Assembly: GCA_030373325.1 (NCBI GenBank)
Contig: JAUCZB010000011.1
Location: 1 to 64,000 of the forward strand
DNA length: 64,000 nt
Direction of reading: 5' to 3'
Origin: Cyanobium sp. CZS25K
Lineage (GTDB): Bacteria; Cyanobacteriota; Cyanobacteriia; PCC-6307; Cyanobiaceae
In this document: piece after piece, positions 45,446 through 55,630 of the stretch
Position numbering within the stretch: position 1 is the stretch's first letter
How the letters are laid out: each line of letters starts with the position of its first letter
The notes under the pieces: model-generated
Seen by the model: only the letters and a program-made list of their open reading frames with translations
What the model was told of the DNA's origin: nothing
Databases searched by the model: none
Made by a program: the position numbers and the translations under genes

Positions 45446-45640
45446 ATGCCATGTTGCAAAAACGCCCTGCAGCTATGGCGAGCGGGTGATCCGTACGCCA
45501 GGGTTCTGGCCCAGATCACACCCCTCCATCTCAGCCTGCTGGTGATCGATCCCACCGGCGAGCTGACGGCCATCTTCCCCAGCAACCGGGCCGCCGAGGG
45601 GACCCTTCAGGGGCTGCCCAGTGCCGGAGGGCGCAGAACG
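45446..45640 (+). pseudogene. Remnant of a caspase-like/DUF4384 protein gene
   Basis: In this frame the translation contains ITPLHLSLLVIDPTGELTAI followed by FPSNRA. This is the hallmark strand pair of the DUF4384 domain that follows caspase-type peptidase domains in cyanobacterial proteins. No peptidase domain lies upstream, and the frame then runs into low-complexity sequence antisense to the next gene. I read it as the surviving piece of a larger deleted gene. A short independent protein is possible but less likely. Confidence 0.5.
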
Positions 45641-46104
45641 CCGCCGTCACGGCGGTCGGCAGGGGGTGGGCCGGTTCGGCTGCCGGCGCCTGCGGAAGGC
45701 ATCGGCGGGGTGGGGAAGGGGTCCGGATCCGTCGGGGAGCGGCGGACGGCTCGGCCCTGCATGTCAGCCAGGGCCGACCGCCATTGCTCCTGCTGCTGTT
45801 CGAGCGCCTCCAGCCGCTGGGCAGCGGCTTCCAGGGTCTGGAGGCGTCCCACCATCGCCCGCTGCTGCTCCTCCAGCACGGAGGTGCGATCCAGAGCCCG
45901 GCTGTTCTCCAGTCCCTGCAGGCGCTGCTCCAGCCGCAGCAGCAGCTGGTTCTGCTCCCGTGTCTTCGCCAGGATCACCAGGAACAGCACGGCGAGCATG
46001 CTGCTCAGGCCGATCTGCAGCAAGCCCGTCCAGACCGGCGGACCTGGGGGCGTCTGCACGGGGCGTCGGTACCCATGGTCTTCGCGGTCGGTGATCGAGA
46101 CCAT
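45607..46104 (-). CDS. Hypothetical membrane protein with coiled coil
   Basis: The 165-residue protein has one membrane segment at about residues 26-45 (LLQIGLSSMLAVLFLVILA). A strongly helical coiled-coil stretch of about 65 residues follows (REQNQLLLRLEQRLQGLENS and onward), then a Pro/Arg-rich disordered tail. I recognise no family. I chose ATG 46104 because a run AGGGGG lies 5 bases upstream. It lies 55 bp downstream of the PGM1-related ligase gene on the same strand and may be co-transcribed. Confidence 0.65.
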   Translation of the reverse strand: MVSITDREDHGYRRPVQTPPGPPVWTGLLQIGLSSMLAVLFLVILAKTREQNQLLLRLEQRLQGLENSRALDRTSVLEEQQRAMVGRLQTLEAAAQRLEALEQQQEQWRSALADMQGRAVRRSPTDPDPFPTPPMPSAGAGSRTGPPPADRRDGGVLRPPALGSP

Positions 46105-46159
46105 GCGCCCCCTGTCCTGCCCCATCCTGCCCTGATCGGCCCGGGGCGTCAGCCGACCC

Positions 46160-47680
46160 TCAGGGGGAGGGGGTGCCGCTGCGGGCGCCGGCACCGGCCA
46201 GCAGCTCCGCCACGGTGGATCGGTAGACGGCGGACGCCTGCTCCGGATCGCGGCCGATGCAGGTCATGCCCAGCTTGCCGAACTCCGAGAGGCAGCCCAG
46301 CAGGTGAAAGACGCTGCCCTGCAGACGGGCGGGGTCGTAGTGGAGCCCGGCCTCGGCGACGATGTCGATCAGGTCCAGCGGCATCAGGCCCCGCAGGCGG
46401 TGGTCACTGAGGTTGTCGGTGGCGCGGTAGTGCAACGGTTGGCCGGTGGGGGAGAGGAACTGGCCGGTGGCGGGGTCGAGGCTGCCCGCGGTGATCGCCC
46501 GCAGGGCCATGAACGGATGGGTGGTGCCGCCCTGGCGCAGGTTGACCTCGATGGCCTGGAGATCCCAGGTCTCTCCGAAGCGACGGGCGATGAAGTCGAC
46601 CCCGTAGCGCTCGAGGGCGCCTTCGGAGGCGAGGGCCTGGCCGACGGCCAGGCCGTGCTGCATCAAGGCCACCCGGTAGGACGTGGCGGCGGGAAAGCAG
46701 CAGCCCAGGTAGGTCTGGCCGCCGGCGCCGCCGAGGATCTGCTCATGGGTGGAGAGCACCTCCACCACCCCCCCCGGGTGGATGGTGCCCTGCACACTCG
46801 GGGAACGCAGCGTGACGCCACCCTCCAGCCAGGCTTCGGCCAGGGCCCCCTGCTGGCTCAGCAACTGCATCCAGCCGGCCGCCGGCATCGGCAGCTGCTC
46901 CAGGGCCTCCCGCAGCCGTCCGACCCGCTCCTTCCTGGAGAGATCGGCCAGGGTCAGGGGCGCCAAGGCAAGCCTGGCATTGCCTTCGCCGCTGAAGCCC
47001 TCGTTCAGCTTGACCACGCAACCGCCCAGCCCGGGGTGGCTGTCCCACAGGTCAGCCACCGCCTCTGCCAGGTCCTCGAGGCTGTGGGCCAGCCCGGTGC
47101 CTGGGGGGTGGGGAACGCCGCAGCGGGCGAACAGCTCCCGGCTGCCCGCCTTGGTGCCCCAGTAGCCCAGGGCAGGATCGGTGCCCAGCAGGGGCACCTG
47201 CAGGCGTTCGGAGAGCGTCTTCTCCAGCTCCGTCACCACGTAGCAGATGATGAAGCTGCGACCGGGCCGCAGCCGCTCCCGGATCCTCCCCAGCAGGGCC
47301 GGACGCTCGAGCAGCTTCTGGGTGAGCGGTCGGGACGAGCCATCGTCGGTGTCGAACAGGTGCAGCCGCCGGCGGGCATGGGAGGTGGGCACACCGGGCA
47401 TGAGCTCCAGCACCGCATCCACCACCAGTTCGGGCAGCAGCTTGCTGGTCACGTAGACCACCTGAACCCCTGGATGGCGGAGCCGCATCAGGGAGAAGAG
47501 CTGGCGTTCCTCGTAGTGGTGGGCCCCCGTCACCAGGGCCAGCTGGGAAGGATCCATCGTCAGCGACGGCACCATCAGCAGATCGAAATCCGCACCGGCA
47601 GTCCCCCCGCCCGCATCACCGTGCTCCCGGCCCCAGGGCGGCTGCAACTGCTGCTGCAGTTCGCGGAAGCTCAGAACCAT
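46160..47680 (-). CDS. PGM1-related ATP-grasp peptide ligase
   Basis: The 506-residue protein matches the family named after PGM1, the ATP-grasp peptide ligase of pheganomycin synthesis. The N-terminal part (DPSQLALVTGAHHYEERQLF) is followed by an ATP-grasp core. That core has the nucleotide-binding lysine in GCVVKLNEGFSGEGNA and the metal-binding end LQAIEVNLRQGGTTHPFM. Cyanobacterial members have no known product. No precursor peptide or other natural-product gene is recognisable beside it, only a small coiled-coil membrane protein. Confidence 0.85.
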   Translation of the reverse strand: MVLSFRELQQQLQPPWGREHGDAGGGTAGADFDLLMVPSLTMDPSQLALVTGAHHYEERQLFSLMRLRHPGVQVVYVTSKLLPELVVDAVLELMPGVPTSHARRRLHLFDTDDGSSRPLTQKLLERPALLGRIRERLRPGRSFIICYVVTELEKTLSERLQVPLLGTDPALGYWGTKAGSRELFARCGVPHPPGTGLAHSLEDLAEAVADLWDSHPGLGGCVVKLNEGFSGEGNARLALAPLTLADLSRKERVGRLREALEQLPMPAAGWMQLLSQQGALAEAWLEGGVTLRSPSVQGTIHPGGVVEVLSTHEQILGGAGGQTYLGCCFPAATSYRVALMQHGLAVGQALASEGALERYGVDFIARRFGETWDLQAIEVNLRQGGTTHPFMALRAITAGSLDPATGQFLSPTGQPLHYRATDNLSDHRLRGLMPLDLIDIVAEAGLHYDPARLQGSVFHLLGCLSEFGKLGMTCIGRDPEQASAVYRSTVAELLAGAGARSGTPSP

Positions 47681-47731
47681 GGCCGGATGGGGGGAATGCC
47701 GTCATGCTGACCTCCAGAGCGACCATCGCCC

Positions 47732-48037
47732 ATGGAATCCTTCGCGGTGAGCGCCCTCGGTTACGGAGCCGCGTCGCTCACCACCCTCAGCCTGTTCCCC
47801 CAGGCCGTGAAGACCGTGCGCAGCGGCGACACCAGCGCCATCTCGCTGCGGATGTACGGCCTGTTCACGCTGGGGGTGCTGGCCTGGGCCATCTACGGCC
47901 TGGTCAGGGCCGATGGACCGGTGATCGTCGCCAACGTGATCACCCTCGTCCCGGCGACGGTGGTGCTGGAGCGCAAACTGCGGGCCCTGCTGGGCGCGCC
48001 CCCTGGGCAGGGCCGTCGTCCCGGGGGAAGGGACTGA
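47732..48037 (+). CDS. SemiSWEET family transporter
   Basis: The 101-residue protein has three membrane helices, half of a eukaryotic SWEET, and would work as a dimer. The start GYGAASLTTLSLFPQAVKTVRSGDTSAISL carries the PQ-loop proline-glutamine and the conserved SGDTSAISL segment; the glycine/tryptophan pattern of helix 2 is LGVLAWAIYGL. Substrates of characterised members are sugars. It ends 1 bp before the first crcB gene. Confidence 0.88.
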   Translation: MESFAVSALGYGAASLTTLSLFPQAVKTVRSGDTSAISLRMYGLFTLGVLAWAIYGLVRADGPVIVANVITLVPATVVLERKLRALLGAPPGQGRRPGGRD

Positions 48038-48038
48038 A

Positions 48039-48422
48039 ATGGCGGCGCCCCTGGACAACGGCGCCCTGTTCGTCGCCATCGGAGCGGTGCCGGGGGCCTG
48101 GTTGCGTTTCCGGGTGGTCAACCATCTCGAGCCGATGCTGCCCCGCAAGCACTGGGGCACCTTCGGGGTGAATCTGATCGCCTGTTTCGCCATCGGTCTG
48201 CTGGTGAGCCTGGAGGCGAGCTGCGGGGTGGCGGCCGGCCGCACCCTGCTGCTGCTGGCCACCGGATTCCTGGGCAGCTTCAGCACCTTCTCCACCTGGA
48301 TCGCTGAGCTGCACCAGACCCTCCACCGGAGCCAGCGCCGGGAGGCCGTCCTTCTCTGCGGCGGTTCGGTGCTGGGGGGGCTGCTGGCCGTGGGCGCAGG
48401 CCTGGCCCTGGGCAGTTCCTAG
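48039..48422 (+). CDS. crcB: Fluoride ion channel CrcB, first copy
   Basis: This 127-residue Fluc channel subunit has four membrane helices. The conserved pore/sodium motif is TGFLGSFSTFSTWIAE, and the entry helix has GTFGVNLIACFAIGLLV with the pore asparagine. It exports F- passively to protect enzymes. A second different copy follows 9 bp later, as in bacteria where two Fluc proteins form a heterodimer. The start ATG is 1 bp after the SemiSWEET stop. Confidence 0.93.
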   Translation: MAAPLDNGALFVAIGAVPGAWLRFRVVNHLEPMLPRKHWGTFGVNLIACFAIGLLVSLEASCGVAAGRTLLLLATGFLGSFSTFSTWIAELHQTLHRSQRREAVLLCGGSVLGGLLAVGAGLALGSS

Positions 48423-48431
48423 GACAGGCCG

Positions 48432-48869
48432 ATGGCAACGTCCCCGACCGAAGGCCCTACCACCAGCCTGCGCCGCGAGGCACGGGACCTGCTGCTGGTG
48501 GCCGCCGGCGCGGTGCCCGGTGCCCTGCTGCGCTGGCGCCTGGAGGACCTGGGCAAGGGCCTGGTGGGAGGACACACCGGGCTGATCGAGTCCGATCTGG
48601 TGGCCAACATGCTGGGCACGTTCCTGATCGGCGTCATCGCGGCGCAGCCGGCCCCCCGTCCGCGGCTGATGCTGCTGGGCGGCATCGGCTTCTGCGGTTC
48701 GCTGACCACCTTCAGCAGCTGGATGCTGCAGATCGTCCTGGCCCTGCGCCGTGGGCGCCCGGTCGAGGCGTTCGCCGTGGTGCTGGTGAGCCTGCTGGGG
48801 GGGCTGGTGCTGGTGCGTTTGGGCCTGGCGGTGGGGCACGGGCTCAGCCGGCGGCGGCTCAGGCGCTGA
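48432..48869 (+). CDS. crcB: Fluoride ion channel CrcB, second copy
   Basis: This 145-residue CrcB/Fluc protein is diverged from its neighbour but has the same marks: AGAVPGALLRWRLEDL at the start, LVANMLGTFLIGVIA with the pore asparagine, and GGIGFCGSLTTFSSWMLQ for the sodium site and phenylalanine track. The tandem arrangement suggests a heterodimeric channel. The 3' end overlaps the convergent HD-phosphodiesterase gene by 11 bp. Confidence 0.93.
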   Translation: MATSPTEGPTTSLRREARDLLLVAAGAVPGALLRWRLEDLGKGLVGGHTGLIESDLVANMLGTFLIGVIAAQPAPRPRLMLLGGIGFCGSLTTFSSWMLQIVLALRRGRPVEAFAVVLVSLLGGLVLVRLGLAVGHGLSRRRLRR

Positions 48870-50949
48870 AGGCTTTGCGGGGAGGGATGGGGTAGGGAAT
48901 GCGCCGGTGGCGCATGCGCCTCCAGACCCGCACGAAGGCCCGGATCACCAGTTCCAGCTCGGCACGGGAGATGCCGCTGCCATCGAGCTGGCCGTCGTTC
49001 TGCCGCGCTTCCACCAGCCGTCTGACCATCGCCCGGGCCTCAGCTTCGTTGGTGCCCGGCGGCAGGGAGCGCAACGCCGCCTCGCAGCCATCGGCCAGCA
49101 TCAGGATCGCCGTCTCCCGGCTGCGGGGCGCGGGGCCCCGGTAGCGGAACTGCTCTTCGGAGACGGCAGGATCCCGCTCCCGGGCCTGGTGGAGGAAGTA
49201 CCCCATCTTGAGCCGGCCCTGGTGCTCGGGGATGAAATCGGCCAGGGGCCGGGGGAGCCGGTAACGACGCGCCAGCTTCAGCCCCTCGTCGACATGGGCC
49301 TGGAGGATGGCGGCACTGGCGAAGGGATCGTCGAGTTCGTCGTGGGGGTTGGCGCCCTGCTCCTGGTTCTCGATGAACCACTGGGGGCCATGGAGCTTGC
49401 CGACGTCGTGGTAGAGGGCACCGGTGCGGATCAGGTCCACATCGGCCTGGATGGCGCGGGCGCCCTCCTCGGCCAGGCCGCAGATCATCAGGGTGTGCTC
49501 GAAGGTCCCCGGGGCCTCCATCGACAGGCGCCGCAGCAGCGGGCGTTCCAGATCGGCCAGTTCCATCAGCCGGGCGCGGGTGAGCAGGCCGAAGAAGCCT
49601 TCCACCAGCGGTGCCAGCAGCAACCCCGCCATCAGCAGACCCGCCACCAGCAGGGCCTCCTGCAGCAGATCGGCGCCGCTGAAGGGCCCCTGGGAGGCCT
49701 CCAGGTTGCGGAGCTGGAAAACATGGATCAGCAGCCATTGGAGCAGCACGGCGCCGAGGGGCAGCAACAGGGCCAGTTGCAGCAGTTGGGCCCGGTTGCG
49801 CTGGCGCCCCGCCAACACGGCCGCGATCGCGGCCACCAGGGCCGCCACCCCCAGCTGGGGCACCAGCAGGCCCTGCAGCGGCACGGGCCAGAGCATGGCG
49901 GCCACGGCCAGCCAGGCCAGGCCGGCGGCTGTGCCCAGTCCCTGGGACAGCAGCAGGGTGGGGGGGACCAGCAGGGCCAGGGGGCTGACCTGATTTCCCA
50001 GCCAGAGCTTGCAGCCCTGAACCAGGACCAGCATCGCCAGGGCCAGCAGGGCCTGGCGGGGTTCAAGACTGGCGCGCCAGCGGCGCATCACCAGCAGCAT
50101 CACCCCACAGGCGGCGAGGGCTTCACTGAAGCGGCCCAGCCAGGCCAGGGGGCGGGGGCGATGGTTGACCAGATCGAAGTGCTCCAGCACATCGAAGGAC
50201 TGGGGGCTGATCGGTTCCCCCTGGCGGGTGATCAGGTCGTTCTTGCGGACCTGGATCGTGGGCAACCCCTGGCGGGTGAGCAGGTCCTCGATCCGGCGCT
50301 GACTGAGAAAACTGTCGCTGCGCAGGTTGGTGCGGCCCTGCAGGCTGGTGGCCAGAAGCCGGCTGCCCAGGCTGCGGGCGGGGGGGGAGAGGTCGTTGAG
50401 CTGGAGCTCGGCGGCCTTGAGCAGCTGGCCCTCCGCCAGGCTGGCCACCACGCCCTGGCTGAGCATGCGCTGCTGGGCCCGTCGCAGGGAAACCTTCCAA
50501 CGCATCAGCTCGGGCGGTGTCAACCCCGTCAGCCAGCGGCGCTCCTCTTCGGTGAGGTTGAGGGAATCGGGCCGGGGCTGGTCGTCGGCGACCTTCTGGC
50601 GCACGCTCTGCAACCGTTGCTCCAGCTGTTGCACCAGGGCTTCACTGGCCTGGGGGTCGACGACCTGGATCTGGCTGCGGGGCAGCATCTGGCTGCGGCG
50701 CTGCTCCAGATCGGTGCTGTCGATCACCGTGGCGTCGGCCGGGGCACGGGCGGTGAAGGGGGCCGGCATGCCGGGACGCAGGTTCGGCTCCACCAGCCAG
50801 GGCCAGCTGGAGAGCAGGGCCACCAGGAGGCAGAGGAGCAGCACGAGCAGACCGCCGCCAGGGCGCCAGGCCACCAGGGCCTGGCGGGGACGCTCAAGCC
50901 GCAGCAACTGGCGCCAGAGTCCCCTGATCCGCCGCAGCCCCAATCTCAT
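48859..50949 (-). CDS. 7TM-HD phosphohydrolase (PgpH-type)
   Basis: The 696-residue membrane protein matches the PgpH family. One anchor lies near residues 33-50 ([20 protein letters not shown]). A large extracytoplasmic domain follows at about 60-290, then about seven membrane helices, and a cytoplasmic HD domain with [27 protein letters not shown] and DFIPEHQGR. Characterised PgpH proteins hydrolyse cyclic di-AMP. I chose ATG 50949; the extra 89 residues in the track are antisense to the folD leader. It is divergent from folD. Confidence 0.9.
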   Translation of the reverse strand: MRLGLRRIRGLWRQLLRLERPRQALVAWRPGGGLLVLLLCLLVALLSSWPWLVEPNLRPGMPAPFTARAPADATVIDSTDLEQRRSQMLPRSQIQVVDPQASEALVQQLEQRLQSVRQKVADDQPRPDSLNLTEEERRWLTGLTPPELMRWKVSLRRAQQRMLSQGVVASLAEGQLLKAAELQLNDLSPPARSLGSRLLATSLQGRTNLRSDSFLSQRRIEDLLTRQGLPTIQVRKNDLITRQGEPISPQSFDVLEHFDLVNHRPRPLAWLGRFSEALAACGVMLLVMRRWRASLEPRQALLALAMLVLVQGCKLWLGNQVSPLALLVPPTLLLSQGLGTAAGLAWLAVAAMLWPVPLQGLLVPQLGVAALVAAIAAVLAGRQRNRAQLLQLALLLPLGAVLLQWLLIHVFQLRNLEASQGPFSGADLLQEALLVAGLLMAGLLLAPLVEGFFGLLTRARLMELADLERPLLRRLSMEAPGTFEHTLMICGLAEEGARAIQADVDLIRTGALYHDVGKLHGPQWFIENQEQGANPHDELDDPFASAAILQAHVDEGLKLARRYRLPRPLADFIPEHQGRLKMGYFLHQARERDPAVSEEQFRYRGPAPRSRETAILMLADGCEAALRSLPPGTNEAEARAMVRRLVEARQNDGQLDGSGISRAELELVIRAFVRVWRRMRHRRIPYPIPPRKAFSA

Positions 50950-51031
50950 ACTTCCAAAGCTAGCCAATGCACAACGTCGCTCCATTCGTGGGCTGTCGGT
51001 GCATGCTGGTGGTCGGCAGCGCTTTCTCCCC

Positions 51032-51910
51032 ATGGCCACCCTTCTCGACGGCCGCCGACTGGCGGCGGAGATCGAAAGGCGCCTGAGTGCTGTGATCAGC
51101 GAGGGCCTGCCGGAGGCGGGTCGGGCTCCCGGTCTGGCGGTGCTGCGGGTGGGGGATGATCCCGCCAGCGGCGTGTATGTGGCCAATAAGGAAAAGGCCT
51201 GTGGCCGCGTGGGCATCAGCAGCCATGGCGGTCATCTGGCGGCGGACACCCCGGCCGAGGAGGTGCTGGCAGTGATCCGGCGCCTCAATGCCGACCCGAC
51301 GGTTGACGGGATCCTGTTGCAGCTGCCCCTGCCGGCGGGCCTGGACGAGGCACCACTGCTGGCGGCGATCGACCCGGACAAGGATGCCGATGGTCTGCAC
51401 ACCCTCAACCTGGGCCGGCTGCTGAAGGGGGAGCGGGGCCCGCGCAGCTGCACGCCGGCCGGGGTGATGGCGCTGCTGCACAGCGCCGACGTGCCGATCT
51501 CCGGGGCCCAGGCGGTGGTGGTGGGCCGCAGCATCCTGGTGGGCAAGCCGATGGCCCTGATGCTCCAGGCGGCTGATGCCACGGTCACCGTGGCCCATTC
51601 CCGCACCCACCACCTGAGCGAGGTGACCCGCCAGGCCGATCTGCTGGTGGTGGCGGCCGGCCGTCCCCAGCTGATCGGCGCGGTGCATGTCAAACCGGGT
51701 GCCGTGGTGGTGGATGTGGGTATCCACCGGCTGGATGGCAAACTCTGCGGTGACGTGGATTACGAGACGGTCGAGCCCCTGGCGGCCGCCATCACACCAG
51801 TGCCGGGCGGGGTGGGGCCGATGACCGTGGCCATGCTGCTGGTGAACACGGTTGTGGCCTGGTGCCATCGCCACGGGCTGGAGCATCCCCTAGCCGATCT
51901 GCTGCCCTGA
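51032..51910 (+). CDS. folD: Methylenetetrahydrofolate dehydrogenase / methenyltetrahydrofolate cyclohydrolase
   Basis: FolD interconverts 5,10-methylene-, 5,10-methenyl- and 10-formyl-tetrahydrofolate. It has 292 residues. Catalytic Lys is in [15 protein letters not shown], and [10 protein letters not shown] and PDKDADGLH are substrate-site motifs. The NADP site is [16 protein letters not shown], and the C-terminal hallmark is [16 protein letters not shown]. The start is ATG 51032. Its end overlaps the antisense EAL pseudogene by 21 bp. Its 10-formyl-THF product is the donor for formyltransferases such as the one at 16.4 kb. Confidence 0.96.
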   Translation: MATLLDGRRLAAEIERRLSAVISEGLPEAGRAPGLAVLRVGDDPASGVYVANKEKACGRVGISSHGGHLAADTPAEEVLAVIRRLNADPTVDGILLQLPLPAGLDEAPLLAAIDPDKDADGLHTLNLGRLLKGERGPRSCTPAGVMALLHSADVPISGAQAVVVGRSILVGKPMALMLQAADATVTVAHSRTHHLSEVTRQADLLVVAAGRPQLIGAVHVKPGAVVVDVGIHRLDGKLCGDVDYETVEPLAAAITPVPGGVGPMTVAMLLVNTVVAWCHRHGLEHPLADLLP

Positions 51911-54519
51911 GGATCGGAACGGCAAGGTGAAAGGGACCTGGTCCTTGATGAACGACACGAAGGCCGCCTGCGGCAGGGGCTTGCTCAGCAGATAGCCCTG
52001 GATCTCATCACAGCCGAGCCTGCGCAGCAGGCCGAGCTGTTCGGGGGTTTCCACCCCTTCGGCGATCGTGCGCATGCCCATCGAACGGGCCAGGTTGATG
52101 ATCGTCAGCACGATCGCGCGATCGTCTTCGTTGACCGCAAGATCACGGATGAACGATTGATCAATCTTGAGCCGATGGGCTCGGATCCGCTTCAGGTAGC
52201 TCAAGGAAGAATAGCCGGTGCCGAAGTCATCGATAGCCAGGCGGATTCCATGGACGTAGAGCTGCTCCAGCTGGGCCAGGGCCTTCTCCGGATCCGCCAG
52301 CGTCACCGACTCGCTGAGCTCCAACTCCAATCGGTCGGGCGGGAACGCTTCAGCTTGAAGCTGTTCGATCACCATGAGGACAAGATCCCCACGCTCGAAC
52401 TGCGTCGCGGAGATGTTGACCGAGACGGTCAACGGTGTCGATCCATCGTCCGTCCAGGAGTGGGCATCCTGCAGGGCGCAGCACATCACCCACTGGCTGA
52501 TCGGGAAGATCAGGCCACAGCCTTCGGCCAGGGGAATGAATTCAGCCGGCGATACCGGACCCAGATCGGGATGGGTCCAGCGGACCAGGGCTTCGGCTCC
52601 GAAGATGTGATGGCTGCTGAGCTCGAGCTGGGGTTGGTACTCGAGGCTGAATTCTCCACGTTGGATGGCCTGGTGCAGGGCGTTGGTGAGCCGCAGGGAG
52701 CGGGCGCTGCGTTCCTGAACAATGGGCGTGAAGAACTGGAGGTCATTGCGCCCGGCAAGCTTGACCTGGTGCAGCCCCGTGTTGGCGTTACTCATCAACT
52801 GCTCCAGGGTGGTGCCATCCCCGGGGAAGTGCGCGATGCCCACCGACGCTGTGAGGAACAGGGGATCGGCCCCGAGCCTCTACGGCTGGGCCACCGCCTG
52901 CCGCAACCGTTCCGCCATGGCGCGGGTGATGCTGGCGTCCGAGTCGGGCATCAGCACCACGAATTCGTCGCCACCGGTGTGAGACAGGCTGTCGGCATCC
53001 CCCAGGATCGGCTTCAGACGCTTGGCCACCTCCAGCAGCACCCGGTCGCCCATGTCATGTCATGGCCAAGGTTCTCGTTGACAAGCTTGAAGTTGTCGAG
53101 ATCGCGGAACAACTGCGCCAGGGGCAGATGGGATCGCTTGGCCAGGTCCAGACCGTTCTGGATCCGATCGTGCAGCAGGGTACGGTTGGCCAGGCCGGTG
53201 AGGGGATCGAAGTAGGACAGCCGCTCGATCTGTTCCTGCGCGAATCTGCGCTCGGTGATGTCCCGTGTCACCCCATGGAGCTCCACTATGTTGGTGTGGG
53301 GATTGAGCACCAGCTTGGTCACCGATTCGGTCCAGATCATGGATCCGTCCTTGGCCAGGAGTTCGTTCTCTTCAACCGTCACCATGTCGCCGTTGCGCAA
53401 CCCGGCGTTGAACGCGACCAACTGCTGGTCGATCTGCCGCTTCCGATGTTCCGCAACGTCCACCCGGAAGGCCTTCTCGAAAGGCTCGGCCATCACTTCC
53501 TCGGCCGTGAACCCACGCAGTCGCTGCACGGAAGGGCTCACATGGAAATAGCGTAAAGTCCTGGGATCGAGGGACCAGATCACTTCATGGGTGGATTCAG
53601 TGATCTCCCGGAACTTCTCCTCACTGGCTTTGATCGCATCCTCGAGCGCCTCTTGGCTGGCCTCCAGACTGAAGCGATCAAAGGCGGCATCGATGGCGCC
53701 GGCCATGTCCAGCAGCAACTGCTGGCTTCTGGCATCGAAACTGTCGGATTCCCCGGCATAGATCGCCAGGCCGCCGATCACAACGCCGTGGCGATGCAGG
53801 GGCAGAACCGCCGCGGCCCCCCAGCCAAAGGTGCTGGCCTGTTCATGCCAGGGCACGAGCGAGGGATCCTGCATGAAGTCATGGATCCAGAAGGGGTGGT
53901 TCTCCCGCAGGGCGATCGCAAAGGCCCCCTGGGCTTTGCGATCCTCCGGATCCAGGCTGATCACCAGGTCCTCCAGATTGGCACTGTCGTTCCCGAACCA
54001 GGCCACCGGCCTGAACTGGTGGGTGTGCGGTTCGATCATCCCAGCCCAGGCCAATCGCATCTCCCCGGAGGTGACCGCCAGGCGGCAGATCTCTCCGAGC
54101 ATCTCCTCACTGTTCCTGACCCTGGTCACCACCTTGTTGGCGGCACTCAAGGTGGCGTAGATCCGAATCAGACGAAGAAGTCGTTCTTCGTCCCGCTTGT
54201 GCTCAGTGATCTCCCGACACAGCATCAGATAGCGGGGAGGATCCGCCTCGAAAGGTTCCCGCCGGGCGATCGAGAGCTCGAACCAGGCCGACCCGCCGGG
54301 GCGCGGCACCTCGATCTGCCGCCGGTGGGGGCTGCGGTCCACCGCTGCTGCCGCCGCCTCAAGGGCCTGCCTCATCGTGGCGGCGACCGCCGGGGAGAGA
54401 ACATCCGCCAGATGGGGGGGCTGTCGGTGTTCTCCGGCAGATGGAACAGCAGCTCCAGTGGCCAGGATCACGGCCAGTACAAGGGCGGTGGGCGGCCAGG
54501 ACCAGCCGGTCATGCCCAT
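51890..54519 (-). pseudogene. PAS-GAF-PAS-GGDEF-EAL signalling protein gene, disrupted twice
   Basis: The piece from 54519 encodes an N-terminal membrane segment, half of a PAS domain (to about residue 110), a GAF domain, a complete PAS domain and the start of GGDEF (YFDPLTGLANRTLLHDRI). There a 5-bp tandem duplication (catgt, 53052-53061) shifts the frame. The shifted part still encodes HTGGDEFVVLMPDSD but meets an in-frame TAG at 52880-52882. The remaining ORF (51890-52843) holds an EAL domain with all key residues (EALVRW, VNISATQ, IDDFGTGYSSL, LKIDQSF, AEGVET). It separates folD from crtE. The EAL part might still be made from the internal GTG at 52843. Confidence 0.88.
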
Positions 54520-54727
54520 GACTGTCCAGCCGCCGCAGCGGGGCCGCCTCAGCCCTGGACTGTCTCATTCTGAGATCCCACCGAGGGCCAGTGGACAACC
54601 CTAGGGAGGTTTCAGGGTCGACCGGCGCATGCCTCCCGTTTGCAGCGCAACCGATCCCAAACTGTTGCGCACACCCAGCACCTGCCACCATCGGCCTGAG
54701 AGAATCCGCCCCAACCCTCAGGACCCC

Positions 54728-55630
54728 ATGACCCCGGCGGTGAGCACGGCGTTCGACTTCACCGCCTACCTGGAGGCGGCCCGCTGGCGGGTGGAGACTG
54801 CCCTGGACAGCTCCCTGGGCCCGGAGCGCCCGGAATCACTGCGGGAAGCGATGCGCTACTCGCTGCTGGCCGGCGGCAAGCGCCTGCGGCCGATCCTCAC
54901 CCTGGCCGCCTGTGAGCTGGCCGGCGGTGACGCCGATCTGGCCATGCCCACGGCGGTGGCGATGGAGATGATCCATACGATGTCGCTCATCCATGACGAT
55001 CTGCCCGCCATGGACAACGACGACCTGCGCCGCGGCCGGCCGACCAATCACAAGGTGTACGGCGATGCCAAGGCCATCCTGGCAGGCGATGCCCTGCTGA
55101 CCCGTGCTTTCGAGATGGTGGCGTTGCGCAGCCCGGGGGTACCGCCCGAGCGGCTGCTGCAGGTGGTGGGCGAGCTGGCCCTGGCCTCCGGGGCCCCCGG
55201 TCTGGTCGGCGGACAGGTGGTGGATCTGGAGTGCGAGGCCCGCCAGGTGGATCTCGACACCCTCGAATACATCCATCTGCACAAGACCGGTGCCCTACTG
55301 CGGGCCTGCGTGATTTCCGGGGCCCTGATCGCCGGAGCCTCCGAGGAGCTGCTGGCCGCCCTGCGCACCTACGCCCGCGGCATCGGCCTGGCCTTCCAGA
55401 TCATCGATGACATCCTCGATGTCACCGCCAGCAGCGACGTGCTGGGCAAGACGGCCGGCAAGGACCTGGCCGCCGACAAGACCACCTATCCCAAACTGCT
55501 GGGCCTGGAGGAATCCCGCCGGCGGGCCGAGGCCCTGGTGAGCGAGGCCAAGGCGGTGCTCGCCCCCTGGAACACCAAGGCCGCGCCCCTGCTGGCCCTG
55601 GCCGATTACATCACCAGTCGCGACCGATGA
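54728..55630 (+). CDS. crtE: Geranylgeranyl diphosphate synthase
   Basis: This is the trans-prenyl diphosphate synthase that makes the C20 precursor of carotenoids, phytol and quinone side chains. It has 300 residues. The first aspartate-rich motif is [12 protein letters not shown] (from Asp90), and the second is [11 protein letters not shown], with [11 protein letters not shown] and [16 protein letters not shown] also typical. I chose ATG 54728, with ACCCC just before it and no strong Shine-Dalgarno. It overlaps the next gene by ATGA. Confidence 0.95.
   Translation: MTPAVSTAFDFTAYLEAARWRVETALDSSLGPERPESLREAMRYSLLAGGKRLRPILTLAACELAGGDADLAMPTAVAMEMIHTMSLIHDDLPAMDNDDLRRGRPTNHKVYGDAKAILAGDALLTRAFEMVALRSPGVPPERLLQVVGELALASGAPGLVGGQVVDLECEARQVDLDTLEYIHLHKTGALLRACVISGALIAGASEELLAALRTYARGIGLAFQIIDDILDVTASSDVLGKTAGKDLAADKTTYPKLLGLEESRRRAEALVSEAKAVLAPWNTKAAPLLALADYITSRDR

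Noticed and set aside
46304-47710. 468-residue plus-strand ORF over the peptide ligase
   Set aside because: Its composition is that of a shadow ORF, while the minus-strand ATP-grasp protein has clear family motifs.
47681-48038. Possible fluoride riboswitch before the crcB genes
   Set aside because: The crcB genes follow SemiSWEET with a 1-bp gap and the 51-bp gap before SemiSWEET is too short for the motif.
48907-51159. 750-residue plus-strand ORF opposite the PgpH-type gene
   Set aside because: It is Gln/Gly/His-rich with no domain pattern and antisense to a well-supported membrane enzyme.
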